From Tamarix chinensis (lineage: Eukaryota > Streptophyta > Magnoliopsida > Caryophyllales > Tamaricaceae): 64,000 nt of DNA. Shown here piece by piece: positions 22,103 through 34,100 of the stretch; position 1 is the stretch's first letter, and each line of letters begins with the position of its first letter. Both the position numbers and the translations under genes were made by a program. The stretch lies in the NCBI GenBank assembly GCA_030549775.1, contig CM060171.1, positions 143,562,859-143,626,858 of the forward strand. Direction: 5' to 3'. Under the pieces are notes generated by a model. That model saw only the letters and a program-made list of their open reading frames with translations. It had not been told where the DNA came from and made no database searches.

Positions 22103-22139
22103 ATAAAAGGTATATGAAGGCATAACCTTGGCTCACTGA

Positions 22140-23520
22140 AGATCTTTCTTTATTTGCACCTCTCTCAATCGTCTTTTCATATGCTTTTCAAAAGATTCTA
22201 AAGGCCTACCATTGAACTACTTCTCAAAGGGTTCAATGAACTCATCACAGTTTTGTTCCTCGTCAATTTGATCTAGTAATTGATCTGCAAGTGGATTGGG
22301 AAGTTGATATTGAGTTGGTGTCTCTATTTCATTTTTTCCCCTACATCCTGTGTGGAAGCTTATATGTTCTTAGTTGGGTATTTAGCTTCTTGAATGGTAC
22401 TAGGATAAATTCCAATGTCTTATCCACTAACTTAAAAAATATTACCGCTAGGTACATAATTTGAGGGTTTAGTTTCTCCTTATTGCTTGTTTATGAGATA
22501 TTCCTCTCTTTTTTCATTCCTTATTTTTATAACCTACAAGAATTTCAATCATACCAGTTTGAAGGGACAAAAATTATGTCTCACAATTTGCACAATTAGT
22601 CCTTTAGGAGTTTAGATCACATAGTCATGGATGATGGGCTTACTAGCACCAACTTCAATTAAAACCCTTGTATATTCCATCCTCCCCTCACATATTTGCA
22701 ATTCCATCTGCTTGGATTGGATTTCCACTATGAGATGAGATGACACTTAGAGTTGATAAGTTCTATGGCACCAAAGGTGAACTATGGAATCTCACCCATA
22801 GAAGGAAGGTCATCAGTTCCTTGTTTTGCTAGTTGAAGAGATACGACATCTCTCTAATAAAGAGAATTAGGGTTGAGAGATTATAAAACCCTCTTCCTTT
22901 AATTTAATTATGATCTAATTCATTGTTGAACCTAAAAGTGATATAGCTAGTTGCACGGATAGTGAAATAAAAAAGGACCCTTCACATTGATATAAATCGA
23001 TGAGTAACATGTTTTCCAAGACATTTACTAACATATCTTTCTAAAAGATAGAATCCTTATGAATTGTTTACATTATTAATGTGTTCTTCAATGATCCCAA
23101 TTTCTTCTTTGCTCAAAATTGAATTTTTTCCTTTTTCATTTTGAAATAAATTATGCATAGTAGTCATGAGATAAGCTTCTTTCTTTCATGCTTAATACCT
23201 CAGGTGCATCTTTACTCCACTATTGATCACTTCATCAAAAAAAAAAATAAAAAAAATAAACGTCTCTGAATTTCTTATTCCTCATTAACTCTCAACGTAC
23301 TTTTGATTGTGAGTGGTTAGAGTTATTGGGGTCGTCATTGATTACGGTTGCCAAATTGCTTGAAGTGCCCTTAAATTTTAAAGGTCGGTAATTAACTGCA
23401 CCTGGATAATCTAGTTATTTTAGATTGTCAGCATCTATTCCATGTTTTAATTTTTCATCTTTATTAGTTTGACCCACATTGACGTCCTTATGTTTTGTAG
23501 ATTGATCATATCAACAAGGA
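22140..23520 (-). pseudogene. LINE ORF1 (Gag-like) relic, antisense
   Basis: On the minus strand, frames with scattered stops read AVNYRPLKFKGTSSNLATVI near 23400, then MEYTRVLIEVGASKPIIHDY, a stop, and TPKGLIVQIVRHNF near 22680-22560. An acidic tail containing PNPLADQLLDQIDEEQNCDE lies near 22300. The middle segment resembles the ARVLVEVDASKP element before the CCHC knuckle of plant LINE ORF1 proteins. No ORF2 follows it. Confidence 0.5.
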
Positions 23521-24840
23521 ATAGAGAAGTAGAGAATAGGATATGAACTCCATTAGCTTGGTGATGATTGATGAATAGGGATAACCTTCTTGCTCAAGGC
23601 GGGCACACAAGAGGAAGAGTGAGAGACCTCATATTTATAAAGGTTCTTAGATCATAAAATAATAATTTATTTTCAAAAGTTGAAAGTTCATTTACGGCTC
23701 AACACTTTTTAATTAGATAAATTATATTTACATACTAATCATACCATAATATTTGATTTAATATTACTAAGGTACTATAAATTTAAATATTTTATACATG
23801 TACTATGATATATCTCATCTCTCTCTCTCTCTACACTATCTTATTTAAGTCAAGTTACTAAAATAATAAAACTTGTTTATTTACATCTCTTTCTAAGCTA
23901 AATCGGGATAATTTTAATTATTTGAATATTTAAAAATTTTAAAAGTATATTTAGATTCTCTAAAAAGTACACATCCTTAAAAGCTAAAAAAAAAGATTTA
24001 ATAAAATTTTGCAAGTCTCTAAATTTAAAAAAAAATATATTCAATTGATCTGAATACTCTCCCAATCTAGCTTATAATGTTATGTAAAAATTAACTATTT
24101 TAGTAGTTAATGCTAAAAATGTAGGAAATAATTGTAGAATTATACATAGCAAATTACTAAAATGAGAAGAAGAATAAATGATACTTGTAAAAACCGAATA
24201 TTATGTCGTGATGGATATCACTGTCCTAAAGTAAAAAACGGTTCTATATTGGTGTAAATTTCTTCTAAACTGGTTTACCTTCAAGGTTACATAAAACTTT
24301 TAGTCCCATGTGCTCTGTAAAAATGAAGAGAAATGTTTATTGGAAAAAATATGTTTCCCTTGGCCTTCTATATTTTGAAAATAAATAGCACGAAGACTTA
24401 AATAAAATAAAATAGTGCCTTTAGGTAACAACATATCCATGTGGTATATAGTTGATCTCACTAATCTACCAAAATAATCCAAACTTTAAATTTAAATATG
24501 CTAATGGGCGAAGGAATATAAAAATTGATAAAAATCAACATTTCTCTTCGACTAGGACATAAAAACAAAGCATAGTACTGCTACAATAAAGAACTTATTA
24601 TTTTGCCACAAAAAATAATACTATTCAAAATACATGATACAAAATTTACTATTATACAACATGAAATTCATCCTTTTCATCCCTCTTATTTCAGGGTGAA
24701 ATTCATTCCTTTTTTAAGACCAAATGCTTCAACCAAGTGATACAATTGATTCTAATTATTAATGGTTATACAATCTCATTAACTATTAATTCACTAATAT
24801 TAGTAATACCAACTCTGATTCGAAACCACAGTTAAACCCT
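23521..24840. other. AT-rich intergenic DNA, nothing recognised
   Basis: No coding, tRNA or element ends recognised. Contains a short CT microsatellite near 23820. It separates the repeat block from the UBP23-like gene. Confidence 0.5.
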
Positions 24841-25186
24841 AGCAGTTCACTTGTAGCAGCTGTAGTGGAACCAGGCATTCCGCGTTTCACATAAAGCTTT
24901 GCGCTTTTCCTCCGATCCTTACTACGTATTGCTCCCGATTCACAAAATTTAAGGCCTTGGTCAATATCTGCATCTTCATCCTAATCTATTGAGCGTATTC
25001 CAGTAGTCAGATTGTCTTCTCATTATTATTTGAATTGCTCCATTATCGTTTGTTAACTTGTTTTGTTCCATCTATTATAACCGATATGGTTGAGATATTA
25101 GAGAACACTAAGGAATTTACAGGGCTCAATTGATTGAGCGAGGTTTTTGATAAATAGTGACAATTCAGCTGCAATTCATCAGTTTA
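24841..25186 (+). promoter_or_regulatory. Upstream region / probable 5' UTR of the UBP23-like gene
   Basis: GC content rises here relative to the AT-rich flank, as expected for a gene 5' end. I cannot fix the transcription start; no TATA box is convincing. The first ATG of the predicted protein is at 25187 and a second in-frame ATG is at 25199. The frame is open upstream to about 25157 but without an ATG. Confidence 0.35.
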
Positions 25187-28100
25187 ATGGGCGCGTCAAT
25201 GACAGAGGAGTCTGTTCAGGCTTCTTCTAAGAATGGGTCTTTGTTTTTGAGAAAAGTTGAGTTTCATCTGGCCAGAAAACCTACTTCTTATCTCCCCGTC
25301 TCCTCCTCTTCTGATTTCAAGCTTGAAACTCTAACTCCTACCTCTGCTACCACTTCAACCTCTGATCCTTACACTCAATACTTGGCATCCAATTTTCCCC
25401 TCACTGCTCCGAAGAAATCTGAATCATCTAATTTTGTCGATTATGGTTTCGGAGTTGAGTTCAATCATCGCATTCCGTTCAAGAGGATTGTAAGTCTATC
25501 AGTGGCAATCTCTGAATTGATTTTATTTTATTTATTTATTTATTTTTAATCAAGTCACGTACATGTACTGCTGATTTTATTGGAGGGCCACTGTGATTAA
25601 ACGCGGCACATTTTTTATATTTTTGTATACAGGGCGCTGGCTTGGAAAATCTTGGCAATACGTGTTTCCTTAACTCAGTACTTCAATGCCTTACTTACAC
25701 GGAGCCTTTAGTAGCATATTTGCAAAGTGGCAGGCACCAAACATCTTGTGGGTTATCTTATTCTCTCACTTTCTTCTCTCTCTCTCTCTCTTCTCCTGGT
25801 CTGTATGCGTATGACCTTGGTGTTGCTAAATTGGCTCATCAGATTTTCCGGCTTCCTGTAATTAGACAGACTTTTTATCTTGAAGCTTCATTCATGAGTT
25901 CTGATTTATAGATGATGCCGAGATATTCATCCAGCGAGACATAGTGTGACAATGCTGTTTTTCCTGTGTATACTGTTACTCATTTCTTTCGGACCCTATG
26001 GTCGAAAAGTTTGTGACAAAAGAGTTCATTGGCTGGAAAATGGGCCATCATCTTAAATCCAATGACACATTGGCTACCAACAGAAATGACTATGCAAACC
26101 AAATAAGTTTTCTTAAATCTTAATGCTGAATTCTAGAAGAAAGTGCAATTTCGAACACAAAGACCTCACCAGGCATTAAAGCCATTGCAATTCTAGGGAG
26201 GGGGATTCAAACCTGATTTGGGGACCTCCATCTTAATTCCTAACCGCTAGGCTAAGGCCTCATTGGTAAATTTTATCCCCTTTTAATCTCTGTATTTCAC
26301 TTTATCTGTTTACCCTTCAATTTCCTATTTTCTGACTATTTTGGTCACTGTTTTTCTCCATTTCTCTCTTCCCTTCTCTTTTCTCCTTCCACGGTTCTTT
26401 TCTTTCCCCCCCCCCTTTTTCCTTTCAATTTGTAGCTTTCTATTCTACTGTGCACATGTTTCTGCATTCTTAAGAAGTGACCATCCTATTCTTGTTTTAT
26501 TGTGCACATCCTGGTTTTACTTTCATGTGGTCCTCTCTATTGTCGACTCTTGAAATTTTGTATGACACATAGTATGGATGCAGACGCGTGTGAAAATTAA
26601 ATGTACAAGTTTAGGGGTGATTTTAGAATTAGTCATTTTTTATTTTTTTATTTCCCTTTCTCAGATGACAAAGGCCTGGTGTAAGTGCTAGTTTGTTTTA
26701 TATCTTGCATTGGAGGGCTAAACTGTGGGGTGTTGTACAAAGTGTGTAGTCCTTTGTGCCATGGACGCCTAGTTTTGAGCATGTCATAATCATCATAGTT
26801 TGAGGTGATCTCAAGACATTTGAAAGTGAGTTTGCAGACCTGTTTGCTTGTCCAAATCTTGGTTCTGTCCTTAATTTTCTCCTCTCTAGTTTGGTATGTG
26901 AACCCTTACAAGGTGGGATGAAGCTTAAGCTTGATGCAGGCATTTGGGAAATTTTAATGAGCAAACTTAAAGGGTGATCTTAGAATTAGCTCTTTTGCGT
27001 GTGTGTGTACTTGCGCTTACTTTGCATTAGCATTTTAAATGTACAGGAGACATGTTCTGTGTAGGAGGGGTACACAATCGGGCTTTGTACCAAGGTGAAT
27101 GTAAGTTAGTGTTAGAGGTTGCAGTCCCTCAATGACTTCTAGTTTCTTGCATCGCATAGTGATCATGGATTGAGTTGATTTCATGACATTTTAAAAGTGA
27201 ATATGCAGTCTTTAGTTTGCTATTGTCCTTCATTTGCTACTTGCTATTGTGGACAAGTCGGGAGGAGGCTTCAGATAGATGCAGGCACGTCTGAAAATTT
27301 GATGATCAAGCTGAAAGAGAGATATTTAGAATTAGCCCTCAACATATGTATGTTACCCTTTCCCTTGTAACAACGCCTGAATCCAGTATGTTAGATGTCC
27401 TTGATCACCTGTCGATATGCATTGGTGGGCTGCACAGTAGGGACATTTTTCAAGTTCTTATACAAAATAGTGCCAGATGGATCTAGTCTGTCATGAACAC
27501 CTAATACCCCATTGCTTGAGATGATCTCAAGAGATTTAAAAGTGATCGTTGAAGTCTTCCCTCCCCCCCTCCCGTTATGCTTGAGCAAATCCTGGTTCTG
27601 TGCTTCACTTGCTCCTCTTTGTTGTGGATCCTTACAAATTACGACGAGGCTTGGATTGATGCAAGCATGTGTGAAAAATGATGAGGGAGAACCTAGAACT
27701 AGCCCTTATATGTGTGTTTCCTTTCCCAGACAAAAAGTCCCAAAGCTATTGTGTTAGATGTCCAGGATAACCAGTGTGCATAAGTGGGGTACACAGTGGG
27801 GGTATTGTACAAAGCTGTTATGGAAGCGTAGGCTAGATTGCCTCAATGAAATGTGCAAGCATGACTTTGACAAATAGGGTCGTTGGTGTGAAAACACTTG
27901 TTTAACAAGCAAAATGCAAAATGGCAGTGACAACAGCCTTTGGTTGTCTTGAATGCTTTAGGGGAGAAGAGAGATTTGTGCTTGTGGAATAGTGGTGGAT
28001 ATAAGTCCGTCATGTTCTGGCTAAAATTAAATAAACCTATTGATTTGTGCCACTGTGCTTTATGGCAATTTGAATGTGGGTGCCTTAGAATCATACATGC

Positions 28101-31100
28101 TGTTGGTCTACCAAAGTATGTGTGCTCATGAAGATATGTTGGATTCTTTCACTGTTTCTGCTGTTTTGCAGAACTTTTCAGAACAATAAGCTCTCGTTTC
28201 TTTTTACCTGATCTTTTTGTGTATGGCTAGATTCTAAGCATTGTTGATTGTTGCCTGCAAAATTCATTTATATATATATTCTTGTAGTGCTTCTGACTTA
28301 TTCTCATTTCGTTTTCTTATGAAGGCCACATTGCTGGCTTTTGTGCTTTATGTGCCATCCAAAAACATGTCAGCCGTGCGTTGCAGTCTAGTGGGAGAAG
28401 TTTAGCTCCGAAAGATCTTGTTTCAAACTTGCGATGTATCCTGACATATATTTATGTATATATTCAAGTTGATAGACCACTGAAAACTGTCTATTTTTTG
28501 GTAACAGTTTTTTTTTTCCCCTGTATTTTCCCCCTTGTGTGATTTGTGCTTTTTATACTTTTCAAAACTTTAATGTACTTGTCTGGATTAGACTTGGGTA
28601 TGTAACTGTCTATTTTTTGGTAACAGTTTTTTTTTCCCTGTATTTTCCCCCTTGTGTGATTTGTGCTTTTTTTACTTTTCAAAACTTTGATGTACTTGTC
28701 TGGATTAGACTTGGGTATGTCTTCGTAGAGTTGGACAAGTTGTCAGAAGCTGTTTTTCTGTTCATTTTTATATATTTATTTTGCTTATGTAGTCATACCT
28801 TCTTTTGGGTCTAGGCCTATTTTTTGTTTTTGTTTTGAAGGGCATCAGTATCAGGTAGTGGCAGGGATACCTTCCTGTTCTCCTTTTGGTTTGGGGGGTT
28901 GTTTTTCATTGCTTTCGATGGCATTTTGTGTTAAGATTTTATTGCATCCCAGATGTTTGTGATTCTTGACCGGATATAGGCATATCACGTAGCTTTCGAA
29001 ATGCCAGACAGGAAGATGCCCATGAATACATGATACAGTTGCTGGAAGCTATGCATAAATGCTGTTTACCATCCGGAGTGCCTACAGAATCACCTAGTGC
29101 ATATGAGAAGAGCTTAGTCCACAAGATCTTTGGGGGTCGCCTTAGAAGTCAGGTGGTTTTTCTTCCATTAACAGATCTTGTATAAGATATATGATTAGAT
29201 TAATATCCGTTTTCACGAGTAGTAATATCTGCTCATTTTGATTTATGCATGGTGTCCACATATCTGAAATCTGACATTTTCCTGTAAATTTAGGTCAAGT
29301 GCATGCAGTGTTCTTACTGTTCAAACAAGTTTGACCCATTTTTGGACTTGAGTTTGGAAATAATGAAAGCAGATTCCTTGTACAAGGCTCTATTGCACTT
29401 TACTGCTGCCGAGCAGTTAGATGGTGGACAGAGACAGTACAATTGTGAAAGATGCAAAAAAAAGGTCAAAGCACTCAAGCAACTCACCGTGCACAAAGCA
29501 CCATATGTGCTGACTATTCATTTGAAGCGGTTTGGTTCCCATGTTACTGGGCAGAAGATTGACAAGAAAGTTCAGTTTGGCCCTGCATTGGATTTGAAAC
29601 CATTTTTGTCAGGCCCCTATGTATGTATCCTTGTCTCCCATTTGTGAATCTGTGTCTTCAGTTTTTAATCCTTGAGTAGTTAGATATTATTAGCTTTTTC
29701 AAAATTTGTTACATGAAATTGATAACAAATAATCAGAGAAAAAGATTTTGAAATAGTGAAACTCTTGGGCACACTTTTATGCAGTAACCGTTTTGATCAA
29801 ACCATCACTCGTGTCATTTGTCACTAACGGCCACCTTCAATCATTGCTTCTTTTGACGAAATGCTGTGCTCTCTCATGTATCAATTTTCACTATTATATA
29901 TAAATAGGTCACAAATCTAGGAGAACTAGCATTTTATTGTTTTTCTTATTTCTCCTTTATTTATTCCTTTATCAATTTTAATATTTTTCCATCAATTTGA
30001 GTGGGTTTAATTAGTCAAGAGTTCTTTTATTTAGTGCAGCCACGAAGGATATTGTTTGAGACTAGTGTGTTGGGGGAAAACCAGCACAGAAGCAGGGAAA
30101 TTGTCTTTGACACTATGTGGAATGGATAAAAATTAAGGAAATGGAATTTTATTTCCAACTTCTTTAGAGTTCTCTTGTTTGATATATGAAAGCCAACGAG
30201 ATTTTTGTTCTGTTCTACATCTATTTTTTTTTTTTTTATTGAGTTCCAAGCAATAGAAATGAAAATTTAAATTTGTGGAATCAGAAATGGATTTCCTATT
30301 GATTTCATATCAAATAGGCTGTGAGAGAGTTGCAAGATTGACAGCTATCTGTGACAAATCATTAGATAATTGGAGTATTTCCTCAGCTAGATTTTCTACC
30401 ACGATTACGCTTATAAAGGAACAGTACCAATTATAATAGCATAATTAACTCTTTGTGGTCTCCTTGCTTAAAGAATGTTTTTATGATACTTACTCTTGTA
30501 GTCTTCTACATCTAATCTAGTGTTAAGCAGCTTTTCAGCTATTAGGTTTGTACATGGTGGGACCCTTGAAAAAGTGGAGTAATTTCTTCCTCATTTATGC
30601 TTGTACATGGAAGCACTGTTTATCATGGAGGTCTGAGGTTATAGCTACCTCATGCATTGCATGCCCAACAAGGATATTGCCAAGCATGTCTAACAATGAC
30701 ATTGCCAAGGTTTTGAAACCAAATGATAGTTTTGTCTATAAGCCCAACGATGCAACTGATGAAAACATTACCATGTTCCATACAGAGGCTTGCCAGTTGC
30801 CACTCCAGTGCAAGTCAAGCAGCATTGGAAAACAAACAACTCTAGAAGACCCTAACAGCCAGCTTGCACTTTGTGGTTTACACCCAAACCAGTCAGCAAC
30901 TGAGGTTTGAACAGGAACTAATTACCTCACCCACCAACTTGTTTAATGGCATCTTGTTTCTCTCTGACATGGTGACATGGCCCAAACTGACTTCTTTCCT
31001 TTCATAAAAAGTGACAAGATTCAAAGATTCCCATATGAGCGCAAGATAAAAGTGGGAAAATACTCTTATATCCTGAAGAAAAAGGAAATGGAGCAATAAT

Positions 31101-34100
31101 CAGTATGGATTTTGCAAAATGTTTACTGATAGGAGGAAACATGGAATTCTCTACCATTTAAGCTATGCCATATTGCCTTTTGACTTTAGGATATAGAGCA
31201 GCAGAATGAGCAAATACTTATGTCAACTAGCCAATAAATACTTTCTCAAAGACACAAAAGGAGAAGGAGAAGGAGAAGGAGAAGGGGGGGGGGAACTAGC
31301 TGACAAATAGTAAGCGAAGAGCAAATGGAAACAAATGACAATTTACTCTCAAGCAACTTTTTGAGGGAGTATACAATACAAGATATACAATTTCCATGAT
31401 TTGCAAACTACTTTTTCTTATAAAATTCCATTTTGACCGAGAATCTTGACTTCTGAATCTTTGATCAAGTAGTGATGATGTTTCTGTAGCCAACAACCTA
31501 TTCATTGTTGCTCAACATCTTCCCTTCTACTTATTTTGTAACATTCCACCACCATAGACCTGTCAAAATATATAACAAAATATAGCATACTACCGGGGCA
31601 TATGGTTAGCGGTAGGTTATAAAATCTTGGCCGTGATTGTTGTGTTACCATAATAGAGTGTCGTGAATGATAAATTATGTGTTGTGGTTGTTGTAGCGTA
31701 AATTTTTATTTTTATTTCACCATATATTCTAGTTATTATTAATTGATCATTTGAATATAAATATTTAATAAACTAGTGTTTTATATTATATTAGAAGGAT
31801 TTAAGTGAGTCATTATATGCTAAATTATCCTAATAACCTTCAATTTGCCTTAGAATGAAAAAAATACATGTTATTTAGTAATACATGTAAATATAATAAA
31901 TAACAATACTTTATTATAATTCAATAGTAACTTGGTCTAATATATATATATAGTGATTTGATTTATCGGCTTATGAATGTGAAATTTTAAAATGGTAGCA
32001 TATCTGTAATATCTAGGGGTGTTTAATGGGTTGGGTTAGCCATGACTTATATAACCCAACCCATGAAAAAAGGTTTATGGGTTAGATGGATTGGGTTAAT
32101 ATTTAGTAAAAGTTTGTATGGATTAACCCACAGTGGGTTACAAATTAAGAAGGGTCAGTATGGGCTAGCCTATGGGTTGCCATGACTTAGTAAATATTAC
32201 TTCTACTATACCAAAATCACCACCACTACAACCCCATTTTAACTGGACCTTAGGCACACCATTTTTTCCCAAGCCTCCCTAGACCCAAGCAACTTCACCT
32301 AACCTCGCCCAACACTATCCTACCCTAAAACAACTTCGCTTGGCCCCACCCCGGTCTTGTTCAACCTCAGCTCGATCCGACCCAACTCCACCCGAGTCTG
32401 CCCCATTAAAGTCCAACATTACTGATACCCACCGTGTCGTGACCCGATTTCACTCCGTTCAATATCGAAATCATCCGATCGTGAGCTAATTAGCCCCAAA
32501 CCCGATCTGTCAAGTTAGCCCAAAATAACCTAAAACCAACCTAACCCGACAAATTAGCTCGATATGGTTGGGATCTACAATGATCCAAACTTGAAATTGA
32601 CTCAATTAATAAAATAACTTGAAACAACCTGATCTGACCAACAATCAATCTGCAGAGAAAAAAGATCTGTAAACAACCCGAGCGAAGAACAACCTAGCCT
32701 GCTACAAGCCTACAACCTAACCAGAACCCGAACTGCCCAACCTAATTGCCACTTATAGGTAGAGGTGGTGATAAGTTTTTTTGTTTATTAACCCATGGTG
32801 ACTCATGGTCAACTCGTAACCCGTGGGTTACGATGGGTTGGATTGAAAATTATTAATCCTTTACTTCAACCCGCCATGGGTTAGACCATCGATCACATGG
32901 GTTACATGGGTTAAAATAATATGGGTTGGATTAAACCATGACAACCCATTCGAACACCCCTAGTAATATCACATCACGGTTGACCCAAAAATTGTTAAAT
33001 AGCAGCCGCTACGTTATAGCGGCACCGCTATTTAATTGTATGCTTAGCGGCAGAAGCCAGAAGGTAGATTAAAAAGAAATGTGTGAGGACCTTATCAAAT
33101 CAGGAGGCCACAGGTTTGATTCGTGACTGCAGCATTACACATCCCGTGATTTGCCTCCTACACATGGCCCCACGGTATGGAGGCACTCGTGAGGGTGCAT
33201 TGCCAAAGATGAGAATATTCATGGTTGGCAATATTAGATATTATATGATGTAATGCTTTTGGCTATTCATTTTTCAAGGTAGTGACAATTTTTTTTTTTT
33301 GAAAATACATTAGTGCTATGAGGGCATGTACAGCAGTTGGTACAATTTCTAACAGACTGCTAAATATTCAAGATTAATGTTGGCAATAGATGTCTTTGTT
33401 GGTCACATTACTGCACTAATTCATGCATCTTATGTTGAATAAACCTAATCATGCAATGGTTGCCTGTTCTCACATGACAGTAACTGAATATCGTAGTACT
33501 TCATTATAGTTCTGCTAATATGGAATTTTTCAGGATGGGGATTTGAAGTACACACTCTATGGAGTGTTGGTTCATGCTGGCTGGAGCACACATTCTGGTC
33601 ATTACTACTGCTTTGTTCGCACATCAACTGGAATGTGGTACTCACTTGATGACAATCGGGTATGGTGGCAAAACTCTCTTTTAATTCCGCTTCACTGGTG
33701 CTTATTTGTGTTCAAGCAGGTTGAGAAAACTCTCTTGCTAACAGTCTTTTGGTGTATTCATCTATTTAATATTAATATGTAGATATATACGGGCCCGTAC
33801 ATTATATGACTAGTAATGATATATGCAGCAGCTTTCCAAGGGATTGTATCTCCTTGGTGGAAGTTGACTTTGGTTTGTTTTGTTGGTGGATAACCTAGGT
33901 TTATCAAGTTAGTGAGAAGAGTGTGTTGAATCAGAAGGCCTACATGTTATTCTATGTTCGTGACAAAAATAATTTCTCTTCGAAGAAACCTATTGATGTT
34001 ACTCAGAAGGGAAGCATATTTGAAGCTACGGTGCAGAATAATTCTTTCCCTGCTCCGGAAAATCATTGTAGTGGAATTCAGCATGACACTATTTTGAAGT

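Larger units (their letters stand above)
31580..33080. mobile_element. Older AT-rich MITE-like sequence interrupted by the hAT element
   Basis: On either side of the hAT insert are AGCGG-rich edges: GGTTAGCGGTAGG near 31606 and AGCAGCCGCTACG...TAGCGGCACCGCTA near 33001-33035. Removing the hAT element and one 8-bp duplication leaves a continuous roughly 550-bp AT-rich sequence bounded by these motifs. The AGCGGC/GCCGCT palindromes resemble terminal regions of known plant MITEs, but no exact target duplication is identified. Confidence 0.35.

Noticed and set aside
28491..28814. Frames with an internal peptide repeat in UBP23 intron 3
   Set aside because: Caused by the 118-bp tandem duplication and interrupted by the splice structure; not conserved coding.
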